DNA from: Aphanomyces cochlioides
Lineage: Eukaryota > Oomycota > Saprolegniomycetes > Saprolegniales > Verrucalvaceae
Assembly (NCBI GenBank): GCA_019828595.1
Contig: JAHQRK010000014.1
Location: 310,001 to 374,000 of the forward strand
DNA length: 64,000 bases
Direction of reading: 5' to 3'
In this document: positions 54,123 through 64,000 of the stretch, piece after piece
How positions within the stretch are numbered: position 1 is the stretch's first letter
How the letters are laid out: each line of letters begins with the position of its first letter
Program-made: the position numbers and the translations under genes
The notes under the pieces: model-generated
What the model saw: only the letters and a program-made list of their open reading frames with translations
What the model was told of the DNA's origin: nothing
Databases searched by the model: none

Positions 54123-56492
54123 TTACTTGGCTTCAATTACTTGGAGGAGAGAGCTACAAGCGGACTCAATGTCATTCAGACAATCCGATTGAGCATTTTC
54201 TTGGAGTTTCTCAACTGCGGTCTTGAATGAAGTTTGGTCTTGGCTTGGAAGTTCCATTTCACGGTTGAGCAAGTTATGCCAAACGTCAAGATGTAGCATA
54301 AGAATGGGAATGTCTTCTTCAAAGATAGGCTCGGATGAAAACAAACTTGTGCAAGCTGCCATATATTCCAACCAAAACGCCACAGGTTGTGCAGACATCA
54401 AAGAGCTTACTGCTTTGTCATGACGCAATATAATGCACAGAGCTTCGAGCGCAAACTCTTTTGATGCCTTGATTCCATTTGACAACAATTGAATCAACAA
54501 GTCTTTGGGTTCACCCTATAAAATGTTTAAGGACGAGTGTACGAGTGTTTACCTCGAAAGGAGCTATGCAAAAAAGTTGACTCAGTGCAGTTAAAATTGC
54601 CTGTCGAGCGTTCGATGTTGTTTCATAGACGTCCAGCAACGAACTGGCTAAATCCGACGCATGCGGCTCGATGTAGTCACCGGCAGCCGATGCTACTTTG
54701 CCCACACTTTCGACCATTCGAATTGTCAATGCCTGACATAGCTGTAAGTTGTACGCGTTAGTGGATGGTTACCATTGAGTAGCGATGAGCTTGACTGAGC
54801 CCTTTAAGCAAGGTCGCAACAACACGTGCCACAGTTGCTTCAAATCGTTCGTCGCTACTTCCTTGAGGTCGTAAAACAAAGAGGTAATGACCAAACAAGA
54901 GTGGGTCTGCTGCCTTCACGACAACATTCTGAAGGAAGCTGCTCTCATTTTCAACTATCCACAATTTTTCGCCCAAGCAATGCATCAGAGCCGTTAAGCA
55001 CTAGCCATAATTTCAATGAGTTTATATGGGTACTTTCTCTACCTCGTTGCCAGCCTCGCGAATATCCCCGAGGCTAGTTTTCATACCGCGAGGTCGGTTG
55101 CGATCCTTGGATAAATCCTGGATATCGTGAGTTGAATTAACAGAGTCGTTGAATCGTACTGTTAAATGAGCAAATAGTTTTTGGATTGTTGGGACGATTG
55201 AATACAATTGATTTGACGCCACTGAACGCCTTGGCATCTGAATGTAGCGCAGTAAAAGATCGCGGAGAGATTCAATAACCCCGTGGACTTGCTCTACTCC
55301 CTCGACTGTTCGCGACTGTAATGCAACTGAAAGACTACAAAGGGTAAAAAGATGTCGGTCATTTGGAACGAGGATGGACCTTGAAAGAATGAAGTTGAGT
55401 GAACTATCAAACGGAGCACATGTTGAGGACGACGGTAGCTCAAGCACTGCTACTGCATATAAGGATGGCACCACAGAAGTCATGGAAGTCAAATTTTCGC
55501 TATTTGAGAAGAAGTCCTCCCATCGCACGGACGTCGTGCTACTGCATGTCAGTTGAAAAGCTGGAATATCTTGCCGCGGCATCGTCAAGAGAGATGAAGT
55601 TGACCATATTTGTGGTAATATCGTCTCAAAGAGAATCGAAAGAAATGATGCAAATTCAATCATGTCTTCACGATAAAGAGTGGGTGAAGGGACGAAGATA
55701 CTAGATTGAGAAGGTGAATGCCATCGGTCGAGTATAATCACCTTGTATGCAGTCGAAAGAGGTTGGTCAATAACTATACAGGTGTGAAAGGAACATATAC
55801 TGTTGAATGCCGAATACCGGTAACATCAATGGAACTGTACTCGAATGTGTTTGTACTAACACATTCAAGTGCTCACAAATGGGACGAAAGAGAAGCTGAA
55901 TCACTAAAGAGGACTCTGGATCGGCTAGCATAATATCGATTGCTCGGGTGCTCCAGTCTATTACGGCAGCGTTGTGGCAAACGAGCCCACCAAAGCACTC
56001 CACTAATCTCGTGCATCCTCTGAGCGAAACCATCTACACATCGCGGTACTGTAAATGGTTTTCGAATGCTTATACCTTGAGTCCGACAAGAGGTTTGGTC
56101 CAGTTTGGTATGCGCAGGACATCAAGAAAGATCGACTCAAATTCTGGCACGTAGGACGAAAACACTGAGGCTTGTGAAACATAACGAACTGACTAGAAAG
56201 TCGTAGCGCTCAAAGATCTCAAACAGCCTATTCGTACCAATCCCGAAGCCGATAGGAGTGTTCCAAGCACATCTTCATTCCACTTTTCACTGTTATTGAC
56301 GAGAAGAGTCTTTTGTTCATTGAGTTGACTCAGGAGGAGTTCAATCCATTCAATCGTCTCCTCCTTGGTGACTGTCGTGTTATGCACTTGCTCCTTCACC
56401 ACATCTAACACAGTTTAAGCTACCATGCATCTCGCGTTGTCTCTACCGGCGATGCTCAATCCACGTTTTTTTCCAGCGTCAAGGACTTCCAT
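54123..56492 (-). CDS. HEAT/ARM-like helical repeat protein, possibly karyopherin-like
   Basis: A short first exon (56492-56447, MEVLDAGKKRGLSIA) is joined by a 42-base intron to an exon starting at 56404 (DVVKEQVHNTTVTKEETIEW). The following exons are helical and Leu-rich throughout, for example VPEFESIFLDVLRIPNWTKP, SSLVIQLLFRPICEHLNVLV, ESLRDLLLRYIQMPRRSVAS, DLASSLLDVYETTSNARQAI and KASKEFALEALCIILRHDKA, ending SACSSLLQVIEAK. The fold is clearly an alpha-solenoid of about 650-700 residues. The pattern recalls importin-beta/exportin C-terminal repeats, but no diagnostic motif was found. It shares a 147-base divergent promoter with the ankyrin gene at 56640. Confidence 0.65.
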
Positions 56493-56543
56493 CCTTCGAC
56501 TTCGCGCGCTTTTCGATGGTGACCAAGGAAGTGTTCGAATAAG

Positions 56544-56604
56544 TTATCCGGATTGTGTCGACTATTATCCGGGAATTTGCGTCTTTCCGAGGGCTTATCC
56601 GGAT
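56544..56604. promoter_or_regulatory. Three TTATCCGG motifs in a divergent promoter
   Basis: TTATCCGGAT at 56544-56553 and 56595-56604, and TTATCCGGG at 56565-56573, fill the 147 bases between the start codons of the HEAT-like gene (minus) and the ankyrin gene (plus). Confidence 0.5.
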
Positions 56605-56639
56605 CGGTCATTCCAGCAAACGTTTCAGTTGCCTTCGCC

Positions 56640-57957
56640 ATGGATGTTGTGCTGCGGAATCCGCACCTGGTCCAGTGCGTCACGCAGTTCCAAGACGGCA
56701 TCTTTGAGTGCCTACGGCCGTACTTCCTCCGCTGCTATGGCCAAGAAGCGCCCATGTACATTGATCCGTCCTTTGGGCTTCGTCGAGACCCGACATTTGT
56801 GGCGATTGAACTCGTCCAAGCCGACAACCTTCCCCTTCTTAAGCAACTCATGCTCTGCCGATTGAACGACATTTGTCAATTGTTTGCAGGGCAGTGGAAA
56901 CTCATGGACTTCGCAGCAGCGTATGGCCGCATGGCAATTCTCCAGCATCTCCACGACTCAGCACTGCCATTGTGCACCCCACATGCGATGGACCTCGCAG
57001 CACAGCAAGGACATTTGGATATTGTTGAATTCCTCCATGTGAATCGCACGGAAGGATGCTCGCGCCGTGCGATGGAGTCAGCTGCCGAGCATGGACACCT
57101 TGCTATTGTCGAGTTTCTTCACTGGAATCGGACTGAAGGATGTCGGACGTATGCGATGGACCGTGCTGCCGCAAATGGGCATTTAGAAGTGGTGAAATTT
57201 CTTCATAAACATCGACAGGAAGGATGCACAACGCTGGCCATGGATGATGCAGCAGCTCACGGACACACTGCTGTAGTTGAATACCTCCACACGCATCGGA
57301 CTGAAGGCTGCACGACGTGGGCGATCGATCAAGCAGCCATGCATGGTCATTTAGATGTTGTCATGTTTCTGCTCGAGCAACGGAACGAAGGTTGTATGGC
57401 CAGCACAATCGACAAAGCGGCCGCCAAGGGTCACTTGGACGTTGTCAAGTATCTCCATACGCATGCGATTGAAGGATGCACCCACCGTGCCATGGATGGC
57501 GCTGCAGAAGGCGGTCACTTAGAGGTAGGAGTGCTTACGAATAGAGTCAATCAACTGCCAGTGGTAGGTCGTCGAGTTTTTGCATCATCATCGTCGAGAA
57601 GGATGTTCCGTCTGGGCCATGAACCTTGCCGCCAAGCATGGTTATTTTGACATTGTCCGCTTCCTCCATGAGCATCGCCACGAAGGTAATACACTCGCGA
57701 GGATGACGGGAAATTCATAAAGACGCATAGGTTGTACGACAGCGGCGGTGGATGAAGCAGCCAAGAATGGACATCTCGAGATTGTGAAATTTCTGCTGAC
57801 GTTTCGTACCGAGGGCTACACTGCCCACGCACTCGAAAACGCCGCTCGACATGGCCATTATGAAATCGTCAAGTACATCCACACAAAGGCGATCGGTGGA
57901 TGCGACCGAGAGACGGGTTTGGCCTCCCTGGCAGTGCCGCGGATACGAAAATGCTAG
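56640..57957 (+). CDS. Intact ankyrin-repeat protein
   Basis: Three exons (56640-57524, 57568-57685, 57731-57957; introns of 43 and 45 bases) give 409 residues. The N-terminal 90 residues (MDVVLRNPHLVQCVTQFQDG) differ from the 16-27 kb cluster, but the repeats are of the same type: AMDLAAQQGHLDIVEFLHVN, AMDDAAAHGHTAVVEYLHTH, AIDQAAMHGHLDVVMFLLEQ, about eleven in all. Introns fall within repeats, yet splicing keeps the repeat register, which supports a working gene. No catalytic domain or signal peptide is seen. Likely a protein-binding scaffold; partner unknown. Confidence 0.82.
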
Positions 57958-58009
57958 AGGTTTTGTTATTAACAGAGTAGACTCAGGTATGAAAGCATCC
58001 ACGGATTGT

Positions 58010-61000
58010 CTAATGGTTGACTTGCCGCTGCACTAAGTTGACGTAGCGGCCATTTGGAATCTCCATGAGATCGTCGTGGGTTCCCTGTTCGACAATCTTG
58101 CCGTCAGCTGTGACGGCAATAATGTCAGCATTGCAGATGGTTGACAAACGATGGGCGACGATGATAGTCGTCCGACGCTTTAGGGCAAGCAGTGCATCCA
58201 GACTTGCCTGCACAATTCGCTCGCTTTCGTTGTCCAACGCACTCGTGGCTTCATCGAGTAAGAGCACTTCAGGATCACGGAGAATGGCACGGGCAATGGC
58301 AATGCGTTGCTTTTGGCCACCTGAGACTTGAATCCCGCGGTCGCCGACTTGGGTGTTGTAGCCACCAGGGAATTGCAGGATGAAGTCATGCGCATTGGCC
58401 TTCTTGGCAGCTTCTTCCACCTCTTCCAGAGTCGCACCGACTTTTCCACCAGCGATGTTGTCGGCAATCGTTCCTGCAAATAAGACAGGCTCCTGACCCA
58501 CGAGGGAAATATGCTGTCGTAGCCATTGAAGATTCAAAGTGCGAATGTCGACACCGTCGAGGAGAACGCAGCCTTCCCTAGGATCGTAGAAGCGCTCGAG
58601 CAATCCAATGGCAGTCGATTTGCCACAGCCACTTGCTCCAACGAGCGCGCATGTGGCTCCGCTGGGAATCTTTAGCGAATATCCATTGTATATGAGAGCA
58701 TGGGGACGATTCGGGTAGGCAAACTTCAGCTGGCAGAATACAATGTCGCCACGAACTTGTGGAAGCGTCGCACCGTCCGTTGTTGAGCAGTCAATCGGTG
58801 GTTGACGGTCAATCGTGTCGAACAATCGCGCAGCGGCTTGCTTGGTTTTCCCACTCTCGGAAATATTTTGAGCCGCAAGGCCGACACCGAATGAGCTAAA
58901 CATGATCGACATCAAGACTATGAACATGCCTTTGAAGTCGACGTAGTCGTGCGTGACGAGCCATCCGCCAAACCAAAAGAGGAACGCGATCGTGAAGAAC
59001 ATGACGCCTTGACTCACACCAAAGCCTGTGCCGCCAGCGAGACCCGTCTTGACGTCTTTGGATGCCGAGAGACTCAAATGGCCTTCGTATTGTTGATGGA
59101 GCAGAGTCTCAAGCGTGAAGGACGCGACAGTGCGGATAGAATTAATGGCTTCAGACAAGAGAGCGCCAGCTTTGACATCGCCGTCGTTGAGGAGTTTGCC
59201 TTGACCCATCATCATCTTGACTTGAATCGCTGACGCAGCACCGATGAACGGAAAGACACCAAGCATGGCCAACGTCATGCGCCAGCTGTAGTAGAATCCA
59301 ATGCCAAACGCGACACCAAGAGTCGACAAGTTGACAAATCCACGGTTCAACGTCTCGGACGTCATGGATTGAATGATTGCAGTGTCTGTGGCCAACATGG
59401 TCGTCAACGCGCCAGACGACTGCAAGTCAAACCAACCGATGTCCTGGTGGACCATCGCACTGTAGCCCAATTCTCGCAAGCGCCGCGTCAGTCGCTCCGA
59501 CGCCACCTATAGTCCATTAGCAAGCTGAAGTAATGTGGTGACGTACTGCAAAACCATAATTCTGTACCGACACGGCGACTGCAAATGCAAGACTCAAGCC
59601 AATGAAGCCCCCAGACCATTTGATCGCTTCGCTCTTCATACCATCGGCGTCTAAATCCGTCCGAAAGAAGAGTACCGTGACGTTTGTGAGCAGCACCCCC
59701 CACACTGGGAACACAGCACCGTTCACCATCGCCCCCAGAGAGCCGACAACCATGTAGCCAGCTTCAGGTGCGCTCATCTTCCACAGACGGGACATGGGCA
59801 CAGGCTTGAAAACATGAGCAGCATTCTCATCGTTTCCACTTGGAGAAGCCGCTGCTGGAATGACAGCGAGGGAGTTGGATGCTTGAAGTGCTTTCTGTGA
59901 AGAAGCGTCACCAAATGCTTGAACCTTCGTTGGACTGGCTGGCGCGGGGCGATTTTGCGCCTCGACAAGCTTCTTGTAATGACTGCCCACTTGGGCCATG
60001 AGCACGTCATGACTACCTTCCTCGACGACTCGTCCTTGGCTCAACACCACAATGCGATCGGCATCGCGAATTGTCGACAGACGATGGGCAATGATGATCG
60101 TCGTGCGTTTTCGAGTGGCTAGCAAGTCATCAAGCGACTCTTGCACGATACGTTCGCTCTCAGTGTCAAGCGCGCTAGTTGCTTCGTCTAGAAGCAGCAC
60201 AGCGGGATTCTTGATGATGGCTCGAGCGATTGCAATGCGTTGTTTCTACGGAGACAATAGAAATGTGAGCTCGTCTATGACAACTTACTTGACCACCAGA
60301 AAGTTGAGCGCCGCGCTCGCCGACGTCAGTATCAAAGCCATGGGGGAAAGCCATGATAAAGTCATACGCATTGGCTTGTCGCGCAGCTTCATGGACTTCT
60401 GCAAGCGTCGCGCTGGGTTTGCCGTAGCGAATATTGTCCGCAATCGAACACGAGAAGAGTGACGGCTCTTGACCGACGAGGCCAATTTGAGCTCGAAGCC
60501 ATTTGACATTGAGGGTTTTGAGATCATGGCCGTCAAGACGAACGACGCCTTCCAGGGGGTCGTAGTAGCGCTCGAGGAAGGAAACGATGGTGGATTTACC
60601 ACTGCCACTCGGCCCGACAAGCGCAACCTTCTCGCCAGCTTTGATGTGAAGCGAATAGCCTTTGCAAACTTGGACGTCAGGGCGAGCTGGGTAGTGAAAG
60701 CCAATGTGTTCGAGCGTGATCTCTCCTTGCACAGAGTCCAACGTCTTGCCTTGGGTTGATGTTGCATCGACTTGGGATGCTCGTTCGATCAGGTCAAAGA
60801 CAATGACTGCGGCGGCTCGGGCTGAAAAGACGGCTTGCAAAGGAGGACCAGCTTGGCCCATCGCCATGGCACTCATGATGATCGTCGAGAAGACAGTGAG
60901 GACTTTGCCGCCGTCGTAGCAACTCGATGTGCACTTTGGCGTCGTGAGCTGGTCGTCTGACACGAGGACAGCGCCGTACCACATCCCAAATGCATACGTC

Positions 61001-61920
61001 ATGATGACCATGCCAAACATGGCGCCAGTGCCCATGCCGACAGCTAATCCTTTCTTGATTCCAGCCTTCTCGGTCGCAATCAACGCCGCTTTGTACTTGG
61101 CGACGAACGCTGCCATGGAGTTGAAGGTTTGCACCGTGCGGATATTAGACAGCGACTCCTCCGCGACACCGCCAGCCGCCCCGTAGGATGCGACAGAAGC
61201 TTGGACAGCGACAGTCAATGACCTAATCATGATGAAGGCAGCGAGGGCAATCAAAGGCGTAAAGCCAAGCAGTGCGAGCGCAAGCTTCCATCCCTTGACG
61301 AGGCCGATGATGATTCCCCCCAAGCCCATCGAGATAAAATTAATCCCGTCGCCAATCTTGCTGCCCAGACCATCTTGGATGATTAGCGTCGTGTCGGCCA
61401 CTTTGGTCGCGAGCTGCATGGGGTTGTTGACGTCGAACCAGCCGATTTCCTGCCGTAGAATTGCTCGGATGTACTCTTGTTTGATGCGTTTCCCTTGGCG
61501 GCTTGCCGTGATCGACCAACAAGCAACTTGACCAAAGCCACAGACAATGACGCCAAGACCGACGTAGACAAACTTGAGCGAAACGCTGCTAATGCTGTCC
61601 GACATTTGATCCTTCATCATTTGCTGCATTTCAGGTGTCACTTGGACACTCGTGGAGATTGTTGGCGGGTTGAATGCGTTGAGGACATCGCCAAAGAGAA
61701 GAATTTGGAGGGGCTGGGAGAACCCCGTGCCGGCCGCACAGACAGCTCCGACGGCCATGAGCATTCTGTCCGTTGCGTCTGCATACGTGAAGAGCTTTGC
61801 CAGGGGAACAAGTCGTTTCTGTGGCTTGCCTTGCTGACTGCCTTCAGGATACACTTTTTGTTTCCCGGACGACGTCGTGATTGCTGATTTCACAACAACT
61901 TGATCGTGTCGCTCTGTCAA
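58010..61920 (-). CDS. Full-length ABCB-type (P-glycoprotein-like) transporter
   Basis: ABCB exporters move lipids or drugs across membranes using ATP. Exons 61920-60289, 60245-59547 and 59506-58010 (introns of 43 and 40 bases) give about 1,275 codons, the usual size. The order is membrane domain 1 ([30 protein letters not shown] [14 protein letters not shown]), nucleotide domain 1 ([33 protein letters not shown]), linker, membrane domain 2 ([20 protein letters not shown]), nucleotide domain 2 ([41 protein letters not shown]). The 5' end is unresolved: the frame starts without ATG, the first in-frame ATG is about residue 53, and a short upstream exon is likely. Confidence 0.9.
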
Positions 61921-62395
61921 GGCTGCCTTTCCTTATGCCTTCAAATTGATAATGACAACGGAGAGTTCAATTCTGACGGCTAAGAATAGGTTGCCGTGTC
62001 AGGATGTCGACAGTCGAGAATGCTGTAAACAAGTCGCATCATTCTGTAACGAAGTCGGTTTCGCATCGGTTGGTTTCTTCCTTGGTGCCCGCTCACACAA
62101 ACACGATGTAAGGCGAGAGAGCCCCTTGGAATGTCCATCGGTTCCTTGTTGATTGTCTGGCTCGTAGGCCGGTGCTGGTCTTCATAATTCCCCTTGACCA
62201 AAACATCGAGCGCTTGGGTTTTCAAGGAATTTGATGTCGGAGGAAAGCGTGCAGTGTTGATCAGAGCAAGTTTAGCCTGCGCCCGGAGTCTTTACTTTAT
62301 AGGAGCAACTCTTCCTTTGATCTACAGATCCACATAAAATATATAAGTTACAAATCCACCAGAGAAGGCTTCCTCCTCTTCAACTCGCAGCTAAT
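61921..62395. other. Spacer between the ABCB paralogs
   Basis: It should contain the missing first exon and promoter of the upstream-oriented ABCB gene. A candidate start codon could not be assigned. No other feature is seen. Confidence 0.35.
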
Positions 62396-64000
62396 CTAAT
62401 GGCTTACTTGACGCTGCACCAAGTTGACGTAGCGGCCGTTTGGAATGGCCATGAGTTCGTCGTGCGTTCCTTGTTCGACAATCTTGCCATCGGCAGTGAC
62501 AGCAATAATGTCGGCGTTACGAATTGTGGAGAGCCGATGGGCGACAATAATCGTTGTGCGGCGCTTCAGAGCAAGCAATGCATCCAAACTTGCTTGGACA
62601 ATTCGCTCGCTCTCGTTATCGAGAGCACTTGTGGCTTCGTCGAGTAGCAATACTTCAGGATCACGGAGAATTGCTCGAGCAATAGCGATACGTTGCTTTT
62701 GACCACCCGATACTTGCACTCCACGGTCTCCAACCTGGGTGCTGTAGCCGTCTGGAAACTGCATGATAAAGTCATGGGCATTGGCCATCTTGGCGGCCTC
62801 TTGCACTTCAGAAGGGGTGGCACCGACTTTGCCACCGCCAATGTTGTCGGCAATCGTGCCAGCGAACAAGACAGGTTCTTGACCCACGAGGGAAATATGT
62901 TGACGTAGCCACTGTAGATTCAACGTGCGAATGTCGACCCCATCAAGTAGAACGCGGCCTTCAATGGGATCATAAAAGCGCTCGAGCAACCCAATGGCTG
63001 TTGATTTACCACATCCACTGGCACCAACGAGTGCACATGTAGCTCCGCTTGGGATTTTGAGTGAATAGCCATTGTAAATAAGAGCATGGGGGCGGCTCGG
63101 ATAAGCAAACTTGAGTTGGCAAAACTCGATGTCACCACGGACTTGAGGCAGTGTCTCGCCCTCCGTCTTCGAACAGTCAATGGGAGGTAGACGATCAATT
63201 GTCTCAAACAATCGAGATGCCGCTTCTTTGGCCTTGGCGCTGTCCGACATATTCTGTGCAGCAAGGCCCACACCAAATGAACTGAGCATGATGGCCATCA
63301 TGACCATGAACATTCCCTTGAAATCGACATAATTGCGCGTGATGAGCCATCCACCAAACCAAAAAAGGAATGCGACAGCGAAAAACATGACACCTTGACT
63401 CACGCCAAACCCGGTACCTCCCGCCACGCCTGTCTTCACATCTTTCGATGCGGACAAGCTCAAATGGCCCTCGTATTGTTCATGAAGGACCTTCTCAAGC
63501 GTAAATGATGCGACTGTGCGAATGGAATTGATCGCTTCTGACAAGAGTGCCCCTGCCTTGATATCACCATCGTTGAGTTTCTTGTTGTGGCCAGACATCA
63601 TTTGCATTTGAACGTACGACGCAGCGCCTAAGATGGGGAAGACACCGATCAAGGCTAGGGTCATTTGCCAGCTGTAGTAAAATCCAATGCCAAATGCCAC
63701 GGCGAGCGTCGTCAAGTTGACAAATCCACGATTTAGCGACTCAGACGTCATGGCTTGGATAATTGCCGTGTCTGTGGCCAACATCGTCGTGAGTGCGCCA
63801 GAAGTCTGTTTGTCAAACCAACTGATATCTTGGTGAACCATTGCACTGTAGCCCATCTCTCTCAAGCGCCGAGTTAATCGCTCTGCCGAGACCGCAAACC
63901 CGTAATTTTGGATCGACACGGCAATCGTAAATGCCACGCCAAGACCCACAAACGCACAGGACCACTTGACAGCTTCATCCTTCATGCCATCGGCTGTCAA
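62396..64000 (-). CDS. ABCB-type transporter, C-terminal half (partial)
   Basis: The open frame runs to the window edge and covers the second membrane domain ([40 protein letters not shown]) and nucleotide domain 2 ([60 protein letters not shown]), ending LVQRQVSH. It is a close tandem paralog of the neighbour. The neighbour's 40-base intron between NYGFA and the ERLTRRL exon is absent here, the junction reading straight through as GFAVSAERL. The N-terminal half lies outside the window. Confidence 0.9.
   Translation of the reverse strand: MTADGMKDEAVKWSCAFVGLGVAFTIAVSIQNYGFAVSAERLTRRLREMGYSAMVHQDISWFDKQTSGALTTMLATDTAIIQAMTSESLNRGFVNLTTLAVAFGIGFYYSWQMTLALIGVFPILGAASYVQMQMMSGHNKKLNDGDIKAGALLSEAINSIRTVASFTLEKVLHEQYEGHLSLSASKDVKTGVAGGTGFGVSQGVMFFAVAFLFWFGGWLITRNYVDFKGMFMVMMAIMLSSFGVGLAAQNMSDSAKAKEAASRLFETIDRLPPIDCSKTEGETLPQVRGDIEFCQLKFAYPSRPHALIYNGYSLKIPSGATCALVGASGCGKSTAIGLLERFYDPIEGRVLLDGVDIRTLNLQWLRQHISLVGQEPVLFAGTIADNIGGGKVGATPSEVQEAAKMANAHDFIMQFPDGYSTQVGDRGVQVSGGQKQRIAIARAILRDPEVLLLDEATSALDNESERIVQASLDALLALKRRTTIIVAHRLSTIRNADIIAVTADGKIVEQGTHDELMAIPNGRYVNLVQRQVSH

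Noticed and set aside
1..64000. tRNA, rRNA, retrotransposon or DNA transposon genes
   Set aside because: No tRNA fold, rRNA block, reverse transcriptase, integrase or transposase signature was recognised on either strand by eye.

Overview
The window looks like nuclear DNA of an oomycete, most likely a saprolegnialean close to Aphanomyces. The reasons are compact protein-coding genes on both strands, split by very many tiny GT-AG introns (37 to 57 bases in almost every case worked out), eukaryote-only families (LSM8, COG3, PIF1, SGF29, eL37, FYVE-SYLF, GAF-phosphodiesterase, SF-assemblin), and a large expanding family of ankyrin proteins built on the unit WLHxHRxEGC. No rRNA, tRNA, CRISPR array or intact transposon was seen.

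Layout. 1-9 kb: LSM8, a small PARP-type zinc-finger protein, a HERPUD-like ubiquitin-like membrane protein, a stand-alone AZUL zinc finger, a GLUT-like sugar transporter, a WW-like His-rich protein and a TPR protein. 9-15.4 kb: a 25-base-arm perfect palindrome in a CCAATCA-rich spacer, then two tandem HECT ubiquitin ligases with an N-terminal membrane segment and a RanBP2 zinc finger. 15.7-16.4 kb: an intronless Asp/Glu-racemase-like gene, a candidate for bacterial origin. 16.5-27.1 kb: an ankyrin-repeat cluster with two open genes, three clearly broken ones and several fragments; the two open copies share 1,236 bases in inverted orientation with only one difference detected.

27-44 kb: housekeeping genes (COG3, PIF1 helicase, SF-assemblin, eL37), an ankyrin-prolyl-4-hydroxylase fusion, a dead and a live APC-type amino-acid transporter in tandem, and a divergent apyrase. 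44-56.5 kb: a GAF-domain cyclic nucleotide phosphodiesterase, a FYVE-SYLF protein, SGF29, a coiled-coil gene with a decayed duplicate, and a HEAT-like protein. 56.6-64 kb: a seemingly intact ankyrin gene and two tandem ABCB transporters, the second cut by the window edge.

Themes. Tandem duplication followed by decay or conversion recurs at least five times (HECT, ankyrin, APC, coiled-coil, ABCB). Several ubiquitin and ER-linked genes lie in the first 15 kb. A TTATCCGGAT-like motif, usually in pairs or clusters, lies within about 310 bases upstream of the start codons of LSM8, the sugar transporter, FYVE-SYLF, SGF29 and the divergent HEAT/ankyrin pair, and is the best candidate here for an undescribed regulatory element. 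Exon structures were read by eye from splice sites and reading-frame continuity, without transcript data.
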